Assembly (NCBI GenBank): GCA_947561715.1
Contig: OX387197.1
Location: forward strand, 26,438,266 to 26,502,265
Direction of reading: 5' to 3'
From: Ascidia mentula
Lineage: Eukaryota; Chordata; Ascidiacea; Phlebobranchia; Ascidiidae
DNA: 64,000 bases
A program made the position numbers and the translations under genes. Of this stretch, positions 13,085-25,700 are shown piece after piece (the stretch's first letter is position 1; the number at the start of each line of letters is the position of its first letter). The notes beneath the pieces were generated by a model. That model made no database searches. It was not told the DNA's origin and worked only from the letters and a program-made list of their open reading frames with translations.

Positions 13085-13848
13085 AATCGTGTGTAAAACA
13101 TAGGTCCTTGATTGGAGATTTTCAACATTTTGTGATGTATGAGCCAAAGTTTAAAAATCTGGCGTTATTATTATAAAACGTGATATAAAATTAATTTTTG
13201 TTTTTTTACTTCAATTATGTTGCTGAGGTGGTTTTGCCGTCAGGGCAACATATCATGTAAAACATATTGACTTCAAATACTGTCGATGCCTTATTCTAAT
13301 TTTATTGTGGGTGATGATTCTTCACATTTTGCGTGCAATACAGTTTCATTTTTGCCTACAATGTTCGTTTGCTCGCACGCCATTGTTATTGTTCTATTCC
13401 ATTGTCTCATTCGCGTCTTTCGTTTGTCGTCGGCTTCTTCGAATCGCAGCTTTGTCGCTGGTGTTGGTTTCTGGGTGTGTTCGTGCGTAGGCGTGTTTCG
13501 CGTCGCTTTTTAAGCCGCATTGGCTCTGAAACACGCTACCTTACAGGGGCAACAATGAGAATAAAATTACAAAACCCATTTTCTTCTCAAACAAACAACT
13601 TCATTCATGATGCACAAGCCCAGTTTTAAAGCTGACCTGTTTTACTTTAATTTATTAAAAACTTGCTTATATCATTTCGTGTATTCTGACCATCGCCATT
13701 TTACCCCTACCGGTTCCATTCAGTTTGTGGTAATCTAGCAATTGATTATATAAACGCGATCGTTAAGTGTGATGCGGTTCAACTACATCCGAAAAAGTTT
13801 AGTTTTTGTGGGATTTCCTGGCATAATTTTGTTCAAAGATGTTTTTTT

Positions 13849-14397
13849 ATGACGCATTACAGTGATATGTTCGATCCCTTTGCATCTGTAACACGATGTT
13901 GCCTTGGAAACTCTTTCAGGATAAAGGATTCCTGTTTCCAAATCTTTATAGTTGACTTGATTGTGGATTTTCTTCGTTTTAAAGCTTTTTCTACACCGAT
14001 CAAAGCCATTTTATTATATTTTTGGGCAATGGAGACGCCCGGGCCAGATTCCCAGTTTTTGCCTCGCTGTTGCTGTTACAATCGTCTCGAATACTTTCTC
14101 AATTTTGTCATTGTGTTGTGGTACTTCTCGATTCAGATTCCATTTCACGTAACTGGAAAACTGTTTGTTGGTGGTTATTGTATTGTATCCGATTGCTTTT
14201 GCGACACATTTGCACTAGGTCGTGGCAGAGTATGTGAATTTTTACTTACAATAAATTGCAATGTCATGGCCTGCGTGGAAACCGTACGCTGTCTAAATCT
14301 TTTCACTGGCAGCAACACTGCGTTTCGTGTCAAACTGACCGTGACCAGCTTACTGGGGCATAAAACGTGCGAAAGGTTATTTTACACGCATAACTGA
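13849..14397 (+). other. 182-codon open frame of uncertain coding status
   Basis: This is the longest unexplained open frame in the window. The translation is rich in Cys, Phe, Leu and Val, with no recognisable domain, no signal peptide followed by a sensible mature protein, and no homology I know. Overlapping frames are also partly open, so locally low stop density may explain its length. It could be a lineage-specific single-exon gene, but chance is at least as likely. Confidence 0.15.
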
Positions 14398-15559
14398 ACA
14401 GACGCTTCCCAGTTGGAAATTTGAACTTTAGCGCCCTCTGTTGATAGTGTTTTTCTTGTTGTATTCTTGCGATTTTGCCCAATCTTTAAAACCGCTTCAA
14501 AACGTCAAGGGTAATAATGAAGAGTCCAATTTGCATCCGTACGCGCCTGACTGCATTAACACAAATTTAACGTAAGTTCTGTTTCATTAATGTTGTGACC
14601 AGTTAATGTTAATTGTTGTTTGCTATACTTTTTTCTTTAGCCCGTCTGATCGTGCAAATGAGTGATTCGCAACCTTGACAGTGCCACAACCAAATTCAAA
14701 ACCGAAAATAGGGCCGGTCGTAGCAGATGGAGGCCGATTAGACAAGACTTTTTGTTTGTAGACTTGTTTGACCGAATCGCACACTTGGATCCGCGCTTGG
14801 AAGGGCCTCAAATTCCTGTAACGGGCGACCACAGCATAATCTCAACATATTTTAGTGAAAAAATTCATCCTGATACTAATGCTCATGAAGAACAACCGTG
14901 TCTATGAAACGTAACCACAGATTAAAAACGTTTTAACCACAGTTTGTCTCGTAGTGGAACATAGGGAAGCAGGGTTGTGGTGTTTGCTGAAACAGTTCGC
15001 GTGCAGTTTTCATCAGGAAAACCTAACTGAAAAACAACGAAGTATATTGTGGGCGAACAACATGAAAACGCGTTGGGGGTGAAGCCGTTTTGCTTACAAC
15101 TTTGTGTGTGTCGACGCTCAGTTTCTCGGAAGTTGTTTTGTTTCAAACATTTTGTAAAACTTGTTTGGATGCAAAAAATAACTTCCTTTTCTGGAGGCAT
15201 TTCGCTGCGTTTTCAAAAGTTTTGATTTTTACTACAGTTTTTTTTATCTTTCACGTGTTTTCGTAATCTGTCGGTCCGCGCTTGCCACATCTTCCATCCG
15301 TTGTATGTTGCAAGGTTCCGCAGTTGTGTGCAGAGCGTGTGTGACGTAGTACGAATAAGCCTTTTCATTATAACCAACATCTTGTATTGTTGTTTTATAG
15401 ACACTGGAGATGCATTCAATCACGTTTACACGCTTCCTGTTTTGTTTGTTAAATACGATACACGACCAAAAGAAATATAAAAATGCAATTTCGTAGCGCG
15501 GCTTTTAACTCAAATCAAAGCAAATCATGTTTATTTTGCGAAAAAAGCAACTACGCGAA

Positions 15560-15695
15560 GAACAATATACAAGGAAATGAAATGGCATGGGCACCGATAA
15601 AACCATAAAGGTTATCGAGTCAGGCGCCCATGTAAAGGTGATTTCCTTACGGAGAATCACCGTCTGTCGTAGGATCGCAGCCAGTCGCACTATGA
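15560..15695 (+). repeat. double-hairpin dispersed repeat, copy 1
   Basis: This is the best-preserved copy of a family also seen near 29.3, 43.5, 50.4 and 62.4 kb. Hairpin one pairs CATGGGC (15586-15592) with GCCCATG (15626-15632) and has an inner stem, CCGATAA against TTATCG, closing on ACC/GGT. Hairpin two pairs GGTGATT (15637-15643) with AATCACC (15655-15661) around a CC/GG-closed loop. No terminal inverted repeats or tRNA promoter boxes were evident at its ends. The family is not one I recognise. Confidence 0.7.
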
Positions 15696-16706
15696 GGTTA
15701 TGGGTTGCGACAAGCTGCATGTGACGAAAGGTGGCCACCCGGCCGTGCTGGCCAAAGCAATAAACCCAACGAAACGCAAACGCCAATTCGGTTCTCAGAA
15801 CGTTTCCTTTGATCCACATCGACAGACCTTAACGTCCCGAGGACAGTCCAAATGTGGTGGTTTTGGTTGGAGACGGTCGGGATCGTATGGAGGTTGCGCT
15901 TGTTGAATCAACGTAGGTCTTGCTGATGGTCAATCGCACGTTGTGATGTTGGTGTGCAGCGCTCCTAGGTCTGAAACAACAACGGATCCTACGGCAGTAA
16001 ATTGTTCATTTAGGCGTAGACTGTACAGTGGAGTATAGATAAAAACACAAGAAAAAAAGGACAGGAAAAACGCAATAAACGACAAGGAGACTACGAAGAA
16101 AAAGGGAAAAACGGACTGCTAACAGGGTGGATGGAAAGGTATGCTAATACTGAGATGTGAAAGATAGGCGATAACTCACCAATCGAAAAAAAAACACAGA
16201 TTATTTAATAAACATAAAGTTCAGGTTCGTTGATAGCAAAGGGTTGGGGACAATTTAACGGTCCTTGTGAACGGTGAAGTGCGCAAGAATATAATGGCGT
16301 AACCAATGAACAAGCTATTCAAGCACTGCTGACATTTCGATATCTTTTCAGAATTAGATTATTCAAAGACTTTTGCGTGTGTTTTTTGAAGCGGCAACTG
16401 CAGTGATACAAAGGAAAGTGCAATACAGGAGATAATTGCTCCATATAAATCAAGATAAAGTACAATGTTTTTGAAGAAACGAATTAAAACGTTATTTAAT
16501 TTCATCGTAATTTAAGGACTCCGTTAATTACATCCAAATGTTTGAAATACTTTGAAATGTACTACAGACGTCAGAAGTCTTGTGTTTGGATTTGGAAAGA
16601 AGCAGGTTGTTAAAAATATTCCAAGTAAGTCTGTTGACAATATCTCGTATGCGGTTTATAGGTTTTTGTGTAATCTGGTTGTCCGCTTACGCTTACTGTA
16701 AGTGTA

Positions 16707-19700
16707 ATGGGAGATTTTATGCGACTATTTCGCCGTCAAAAATCGGCGTCGAAAAATGACCAACATGCAGACAACCACTTTGTTCCTGCGACTTCCTTTG
16801 AAATTATCCCAGTAAGCGCCGATGCAGGTTCGGATGTTGACGTTGGTGTGCATGGAAATATTTTACCCAAAGCCCAACCAGATGACAAGAACTTGGAACA
16901 GAAAGAGGATGATGTTTTCAAAGAGCCAAAGGGCTGGAGGAAATCTCTGCGAAAACTACGCTGGAAAAAGAAAGAAACCAGTGTAAGCATTTCCTCAGAC
17001 AACTTATCAAGCCTCCCCACTTTATCAGATGAACAAGAAAATCATGTGACTCCAAGAAAATCGTCTCAGAAAGTAAATAATCGCTGGTCATACTCACCCG
17101 ACCTGTGTGAGGAAAATGTGCCTGGAGCCAAGGAACTTCGTGGTACCCTCGAACGGAAACTCAGCGTTAAGTTGGAAGCTGACGAAAATCAAACACCACA
17201 GCCTGGGGAGAGAAATTCGGCTTGGAAATATACAAGACATCAGCGTCCTACAATAAATCTACTGTCACAAAAGATAAATCACCAAACACAGATTGATGAA
17301 GTCAATGAAAATCAAGATATCTTAAACAATCCCAGGAGTAGTTTTGATCATCCACAATACTCCTATGCCGGTTCAACTGTCAGCGTTCCGCAAACTTTGG
17401 ACATCCCTCCACATCTCAGTAACATGTCGCATTTGTCACAAAGCGAACCAGCATTTGCTCAGAACCAAAGTCTCACGCAGCTTTCTGACAAGGGAAAATC
17501 CTCTCCTGGTTTAATGCAATGGGCGGCTGACGAATTCGCTCGACAAACAGAAAAACACAAATCACCAAAAAAGGGTATATATTTTATATATTATAGAATA
17601 AGTGACACAAGGGCATGCATATGCTAGACAACTCTATTATAACTTTTCAAACTTCAAACCCGTATAACTGATCCTATATTCATCTTTGCAAATCTCAATG
17701 CTGTCATAAAAAAAACAAATATAAAACATTTCTTGATAAAATAAAACATGCTTTGTTTATGAAACAACCAACAACATATGTTCAAAAATTTACAAATACA
17801 CAACGAAATTGTTAAAAGGTAATACACCACAAAATTGTCTTGAATTTGTTGAACTTTTTATGACAGGGTCTGATGCTGCACTTCCATATACAACAGCTCT
17901 AAAAAACTCTTCAAATACCCCAAGATATTCTGCTGATGAAACACCGGAAGAGGAAGAGGAACCGTATGACCTACAGGTAAATTTATAATCGGTAAGAGTG
18001 AATGATTTAGTTTAACATGTAAACACTTTCTGTAATTTTCTTGTTAAATGCAACTCTGTATAGCCACTTTCTACCAGACCATATTTTGCAAAATCACACT
18101 TGTTGTGAGAGATGTTGCAACCAATTAGTTAAAATGTCTGTTGTAGGATATCGACGATGTTCTGACTGGTGTAAATGCAAGGACAGCAACTCTTCGCAGT
18201 TTACACGGACAAAACTACAATCCACATGATCCAATACACGCCGTTACAGGTTGGCGAAAAAAATTTTTTGTTTGATTAATTCTTCACAAAAGTAGGAACA
18301 AAACCTTATGTCATTATTGCTGTGTTTAGAAACTGTATTGTAATGGAGGTAGTAACAAACACATGGTAGTAACAATATTTGCACTCATGGCACACATAAC
18401 TGTTTACACTGAAATATACAACTTCCTTATGGGAAGGCATTGTCAGTTATTTGAGCAAAATTACTTCCTATTGTCGGTCTGACTCTCCTAGTCTGCAGAG
18501 TTGTAACGCACCGTCCCATTATTATTTGTAAAATTTTGTGACTCTTAATTTACTTTTATTTTCTATTATCTTGAGTATCAACATCACCCTTGTTCAAATA
18601 TGACATTTGTTTGGTTAGGTTCTTTAATGAGGGGAAGGGCAATAACACAGTTTGAACGTGATGCCGAACTAGCTTTGGAAAATATGGATTATGCAGACCC
18701 ACCTGTTGATCATTATTACCGGAACCTGAATGATGAAGGGTCGAACAACAACAGGTTTGAGGGGGTAAGTTGTTGTATTTTACTTTTAGTCTAGGTACAT
18801 TTTTTATTTGTGATTTTCTGATATGTGTCTTGTGTCGTAAAAATTTACAAATAATTGAAGCTAAATCCTGTAATAGTTCACTATGTTAACTGAACAAAAT
18901 GATACATTGGATATTATTTATTAAATTTTTCTACATAATATTATTGAATGTTTGTGTAGGATTCAAGTGAAAACGATCCTAAGACTGATGAAGAGGAAGG
19001 AATTTATGAAGATTATGGTCCCAATGTGAGTTCTACCATGAGAAATTGTTTCTTTTTAACCCAGCAACAAATTGTTTTGTTTGAACAGCTCGGAGACTCA
19101 CAATGGGGCAGCCAGGAATTTGACTCATTTTCTGACACAGATGATGAGAAGTATGAAGAAGCGAGCCAGGAACCTCAGAAAACTGAAAAATCTGGCTCTA
19201 AACTAAATGACAAAGTAAGAAGTTTATACAAATGCTTTTGTTTTTTTGAAAGATTTTTTTTGGGAAAGTAATGTTTTATAATATAAGCATGATACCCATT
19301 AAGATTGATTATAGCAACTGTTTAGATCTAAGATAAGGTCTCATCAGTGCAGCTTGGTGTGATTATTGTGATGTTTTATGTTTGTTTTTTAGTTTGGTAA
19401 AGATATTGGAAAGTTCAAGTTCTGGGAGAGATCCTCCGTCAAGAAAAAAATTTCCAACTCAAAAAGTGTCCAAGACAGTGAAACAAGTATTTACAAACTT
19501 TTCTATTTTATTGAGTTTGTAATTTTCTTGGTTAACTTGTTATTTAGCTGAAAGAGGGGTTTGATGTATGTACTTGCTTGCATGTGTTACCCTGTATTCA
19601 TTTACCTTCAAACATAACAGCAATGTGTCCTCTTTTCACTAAAAGTCTGTTTCGTTTAAGGTTTGGAAGGAGACCAGAATGCATTTCTCGAAGTGGATTT

Positions 19701-22700
19701 GGTGAAGCACCATTCTGCGCCACAACTACCAGTGCTCGTACCAACAGGATTAACCAAGAACCAGTCAAAACGACGCAACATCGTTGGCTCCATCATTTCC
19801 AGTGAATATTTGTACATAGAGTCACTACAGAGACTCGAGACAGACTACAGGTTAGCAAGCTTATATGAGCAGTGTTGTAAATGATGGCTAATCTGTAAAT
19901 ATGAAAGCATTAAACCGTTAGCAATGCCCCAGGACATTTAGTAGTAATGTCATGTGCCAGCCATGTGCGCACGAGGATGAAAGTAGTAACCTAAGTATTT
20001 AATGCAGACTTAGCCATTTCATTAACAGCTGTCTTGATTGCAGTTTAATATACGGCAATAAAAATCAGTCTTGCTAGAAAAGAACACATACTGTCTATTA
20101 TCTGAAAATTTTACATCAAATTATCACCACAAAACTTCAAGAAGTATTTGTGAAACTTCTGTGTTACTAGGGCTGCATCACATTTTATATATAGTCATAG
20201 TTTATGCTTTAAAATTTGATTTTATATTGTTTCTGATTAGCAACAAACTGTTTCTGATGACACTTGATGTCATGTTTTTCCACACTATACAGCCAGCATG
20301 CTTTGGTTGAAGTTTACTGATTTGTCATCACATTTATCTTATCTCACACACGACCCTTGTTATTCTATGTTGCAAGTTCATCTTTACATTCAATTAAACT
20401 TTATACTGCCTTATCGTGCGAAGGCATAAAACACTTCTGCATTCACCAGTTAGAATCAGGCAGGAGTGCAGGTTTCCTTGTATTGGCAATAATGCCTTTA
20501 TACCTGTTTTATATTTGAATTGATATATAATGTTGACCTTCTTCAGCTTCAGATGAATAGCACAGCTTATTGTGTCTGTTGTTTCCATTATATAATGTTA
20601 TTATGTTGTCTTGCTTTTCACATGTGTGCTTTTTCAACAGACAGGCTCTGCTGGAGCATAAACCACTCATAATACCAACCGACATGGTGGAAAAGATCTT
20701 CTATAAAATTTCATCCATCCTCCAGTGCCACCGATTGTTCCAGATTGGTTTGGGTTCAATCGTGGCCAACTGGGATGAGCACGAATGCATCGGTGAAACA
20801 TTTGTGGCATCTGTGAGTTTGACAGTTTTTTAAGAAATCTTAACCATTTTGTGGTGTTTATATTTCATCAAGGCCTAATAACACAACTTATTCATGGCAG
20901 TAGCAAAAAAATGATTACTGCGATATTTGGAAGAACATAAGCAAAGCATTATATTTTATTGATTCTGTGTGTCTTGTGTTTTAATACAGGTTTTAATGAA
21001 AAGGAATAAATTGGTATCTCATACTTTTCGAACTCCACATTCTGAAAGAAAAGTCATCATAAACCTTTCCATCTATCATAGCCCACTTAAACTGCTTGAT
21101 TAGTGATTATTTACATAATATATTGATTTATGATTGAAGTTAATGATTTAAAGGCTTACCATCTGAATATTTTGTTGTTGTTTTTCAGTTTTCCAGCGCC
21201 GTGGTTTTGGAGAGTTATGGCGATTTTATCAACAATTTCACGACAGCAATGGATATTGTTCGAAAGACGTGCATTCGTAAACCACAATTCCTCGCCTTCT
21301 TGAAAGACAAACAGGCGGAAAGCCCTGACAGGCTCAACTTGTACGGGCTTATGTTGAAACCAGTTCAACGATTCCCACAGTTTATCATGTTTGTGCAGGT
21401 AGGAAACAAGTTTTATTTTGGGACTTTGTTCAGTTAAATAAAGCAATGTTTAAATTGCACTCAATAAATATGTACTTAATTAACAGTAGTGTTTTAATAA
21501 GTTTAGATTTTACTTGGGCACAGCACAATACCCAATGTTGAGCAAAGCGCAATACCCAATGTTGAGCAAAGCACAATACCCAATGTGTCAATAAATTTGA
21601 ACACTTTTATGCAAAACAAAAGAAATAATACCAGTATTGGTATTAGATTGTTTGGTTGTACATGACTCGAATACTATACAGTCACAAAGCTTAATTATAG
21701 AAATGTTAACTTGGGGGGTCGTATTCAGAATCACAAATTCCTAAAATGTCCACTAAAATGACATCAATTTGCAATGTGACCAATTCTCTTAGTAACACAA
21801 ATATTCATCAGCCCCTGGAGGGCCAAATTTAAAGACCAACGAGTAAGATTTGACTTGCAGGCCCATACTTTGTCCATGTCTGATATAGAGGAGCTGGTAA
21901 AATCAAACCACTCTTTATCACTTAAGGACTTGCTGAAGTACACCCCGTCCACACATCCCGATTGTCTGCCCCTCCAACTTGCACTCACAGAGTTGGAAAC
22001 CCTCGCTGAACGCTTAAACAATCGTAAAGCAGCTGATGAGGATGAGGCTGACCTGAGGAGTTTATTGGAAAACAGCAACCTTAAATTGACGGCCCAGACA
22101 AAGGAGGGACACCGTCGAAAGCTCATAAAGCAAGGTGGGTGATTTATGTTTTGGTTGAACAAGACTGTTGCCACCCTTCTATCACTTACTTGCCCGTACA
22201 ACTTGCATCTTTGCTTCTAACTACACAGAACACTGCTGGATGTAAGTTTATTGGAATGAATGTTTGTGTAATTTGTGGTTGTATTTTCATGATGAAGTCA
22301 TAGATAATGTTTGTTGTTTTATTGCCCATGAACCAGCATCAATAATCACCCTGCTAATGCATACTTATATCATTCCTTACTTGAGTGCTTTGTAAACATT
22401 GTGGCGCGGCGTGATTGACATTTTCTTTACATTTTTTTCAAAGACATTTGAAAAAAAAACCTTTTGTGCTGTCGAAGTTTAATAAGTTTGTAAGTGTTAC
22501 ATCAGTAAAACACGGTTGTACAGCACTGTTCCTACTTAACTGAAATCGTTCAACTCAAAAAGTTATAACGTCTGTTTAATAATTTAGCCGAAGTGAAAGA
22601 ATGTGAACACAATGATGACAACCTGATTGAGAAGATGAAGGAATGTCTGCTTGTTCTCACCAATGACATGCTCATCTGCTGCTCCATTACAAACAGGTTT

Positions 22701-25700
22701 GTTTTTTTCTAAATGATTTTGTGAAACAAAACTTGAAAATTTATTATTGTTAAAAAATGTGCAAAAATGTTCTCTATGTTAATAAAGCAGGAACTTTTAC
22801 ATGACCTGGTTTGCATTTCTTTCTCCATTTTGCTTGTGTTATAAGACAGTAGTTTTACCTGTGTAAGCTGCATACAGATGGCCACTGTTTCGACCTAAAA
22901 GGTAGTTTTAACTGTTTGATCACTCTTACAGTTTTATTGTCATCTTATATAATAGTTGTTACTCCCACAACTGGGACGATAGAAAGGTTCTCGGACCCAG
23001 ACTTTCCTCTTCCGGCTCAATATCCGCGGCTCTCCAAAATACGTTTAGAAGTCTCTCTCTCAGTTTAAGGTCCAACCCCATACATGTGTGCTTTGGTGTG
23101 CATGTTGTAAAGTATTGAATGTTGTTGATAGCCAGCCAGTGTGTGGTGCATCGTTAATGTTGGACATGTTTCAACTTGTTGGTATTTGTAGAGTATGAAT
23201 GTTGTTGCCATGGTGATACGGTATATAAACCACTTTAACGTTAAAGTATTTTTTAAGATACTTGAAAATGATCTGCTGACATAAGTGCTTAAAATATAGT
23301 CCAAATAGATTGGAGACAGCAATGCCGGGGTTAATTTGTTGTGTAGCACTTTATATGGAATGCCCACATTTTGTTGTCGTTACTTTGTGTTGCACACAGC
23401 ATGTCTGCATCATAATTATCACAGTGGATGTACAATCCTTCACAGTCAATGGTTGCCTTTGCCTCAATGTCCTGCTAATATATATTTTGTTTGTATCAGC
23501 CAGTACTTTTTGTAATATGACAAGACTTGTTCTTCTTGTAAATCCTTTCATGTGTATGGTAATAGTATCTTCTTCCTTGAGGTAATATGTTTAAATTGGT
23601 AGTTGGGTAAAAAGTGCAAGTGTGCCTAAACTTTTACATAATTTCCCCACTGTTCACTTGTAACATTCAAGTTTTGTTTGGTTTTCGGACAATATGTTGT
23701 TTGTGTTCGCCAGGCGTCCCCACCAGCGGGGAGTTACGTCAACAAGCAAGGACATGTACAAGATGAAGTGGAGAGTGGGGCTGGACGTGGTTGAAGTCAT
23801 CGATGGATCCATACGACAATCTGGTGTTGTTGAGAGGGATTCGTTGGTGGCTGATTTCATCCTTCTGCAGGAAATAAGTTAGTGTTGACACTTTACTTGA
23901 TTGTTCCTTGTTCAGATGTCGTGACCTTCTAAGAAATCATGCTACGAATATTTAGGGCCTTAGGGGTCACAAAGAGTTCACCTATGTCACATAAAATACA
24001 ACATTTAACTTTAACTTCAGGAGTAAAACTGTAAAAAATCAATCAGGCAAATGTTTTATAGCAGAAAGATATGTTAAACGTGTTTAGAGCTGTCGGCCTG
24101 ACTGATTTTTACAATTCTTTGGACTCTTTTTTTAATTTTCAGTTGCATATTAAAAATAAAGTGTTTAAGATTAACTGTGGTTACTGTGGACGCTTTATTG
24201 CACTTCAGACAAGTTGGTGGGAAAACTAAAGACTTCGCACGATGGTATTTCATCGAGTGCGATCGAGAAATGTATAAACAACACGCAGACAAAAATACGT
24301 CAAGCAGAACAGTTCGCCAGTCAACCGGAGAATTCCTCCTTCACTGTTAGATTTCCTGGGAAGTAAGTGCCTTGTCCAACACAATTGACTGCTTACCACA
24401 CATAAAACAGCCATTGTGGGTCACTAAGGAAAGGTGCAACCCTAAATATAAAACCATCTGGTTTGGCAGATGCAGATGATTGTGATAACATGAAAATGAT
24501 TTTGCATTAAGATATATGTCCAAAAATGCATGATTTTACAAAAAAATGGGTTCACAAATTTCTTGCTGTAGTTTAATTGTATTTTTATGCATATTCAAAC
24601 AACTGCACTGAATTGTTTCAGGTCAGATATGGTGACAAGGACATTGGTGTCTGCTTATGCCTCGCAGAAGGATGATTGGCTGGAAGCAATTTCAAGAGCA
24701 AAACTGGCTAACTGTAAGAATAAGTTACCGTAATTATGTTCATGATAATAATTGTATTCCTCATAGCCAAGGTTGGTGTACATACTTAGTATTTTTTTCA
24801 ATGTTTGAAACATCTGGTGAATCGATTATGTTTGCATTGCTTAGTTTTCTTATTAAACGTTCTCATTTTTTTACTTAACGTGGATTAATAGTAAAATTTC
24901 GTTAACGTAACAGCCAGACAAAAAAACAAAAACATTCTTGGCCAATGGCAACCCTTACCATAGCAAATGGAATGCAACGCCACCTATGACCATAAACCTT
25001 CACTTCTACTTTTGAGATCGTTGTATTTTATTGTTTGTTTGAACAACCTTGCTATCACCCCCCTTACATTCCTTGTATGTGTATTTAACCTTACAGTTAA
25101 TGACTGGTTGTATCTTTGACATCCCAGAACAATCTATTCATTGTCAGCTATATTTTACAAATCGTATCAAAGATTCTTGCAATTTCCACAAAAAAAATTG
25201 CAAATTTGCTAGTAATGCATTTAAGAACAAGTTGTAGTTTGTCTTTAAACATATTTGTTTTGTCTGAAAATTAACACTTGGCTAAATGACTATATATTGT
25301 AATGGTTGGCATCGATAAGAACCTTTCTATTTAGTTGAATCCAATTTTGTTTTTCTGTAGAGTGATAATGTATGTATTAATTATGATGAAAATGATGCCC
25401 CTTTCTTCCCCTTAGAATTCAAGGGTCATATCTTGGAACTATTCTTCTTTCCTTTATAAAGAAATGAAGAAAACTAATACAAACAATATTTTTATGCCCA
25501 GCATCTTCCAATATATCAGGATGGTTTCGATCGGATAATCTACACAATGGAGCTGACTGGAAAACTCCTTTGTTTCTCCGAAGCCTGTCAGCTCACCTCT
25601 TGCACAACAGCAATTTGCAGGTATATGAAATTATATTCACTATTGCCTGGTTCAAGGTTGTGGTATCCTGAATTTATTTAAATTTCGATTGAAACTATTT

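Larger units (their letters stand above)
12690..16706. other. intergenic region between GPCR and RhoGEF genes
   Basis: After the GPCR 3' UTR no gene could be supported. The stretch includes a 182-codon open frame of uncertain status (13849-14397), a weaker ATG-less frame (14662-14907) that follows a pyrimidine-rich TTTAG, and one copy of the double-hairpin repeat (15560-15695). The 3' portion should contain the RhoGEF promoter and 5' leader exons, but nothing specific marks them. Confidence 0.55.

Noticed and set aside
14428-14450. CTCF-like motif (complement of GAGGGCGCT) and similar GGGCGC strings elsewhere
   Set aside because: Short degenerate matches, several of them within coding exons; not distinguishable from chance by eye.
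14662-14907. Hydrophilic 81-codon frame after a TTTAG acceptor-like site
   Set aside because: It lacks a proper ATG, no partner exon in phase was found, and the opposite strand is also open. Could be a leader exon, but not supportable.
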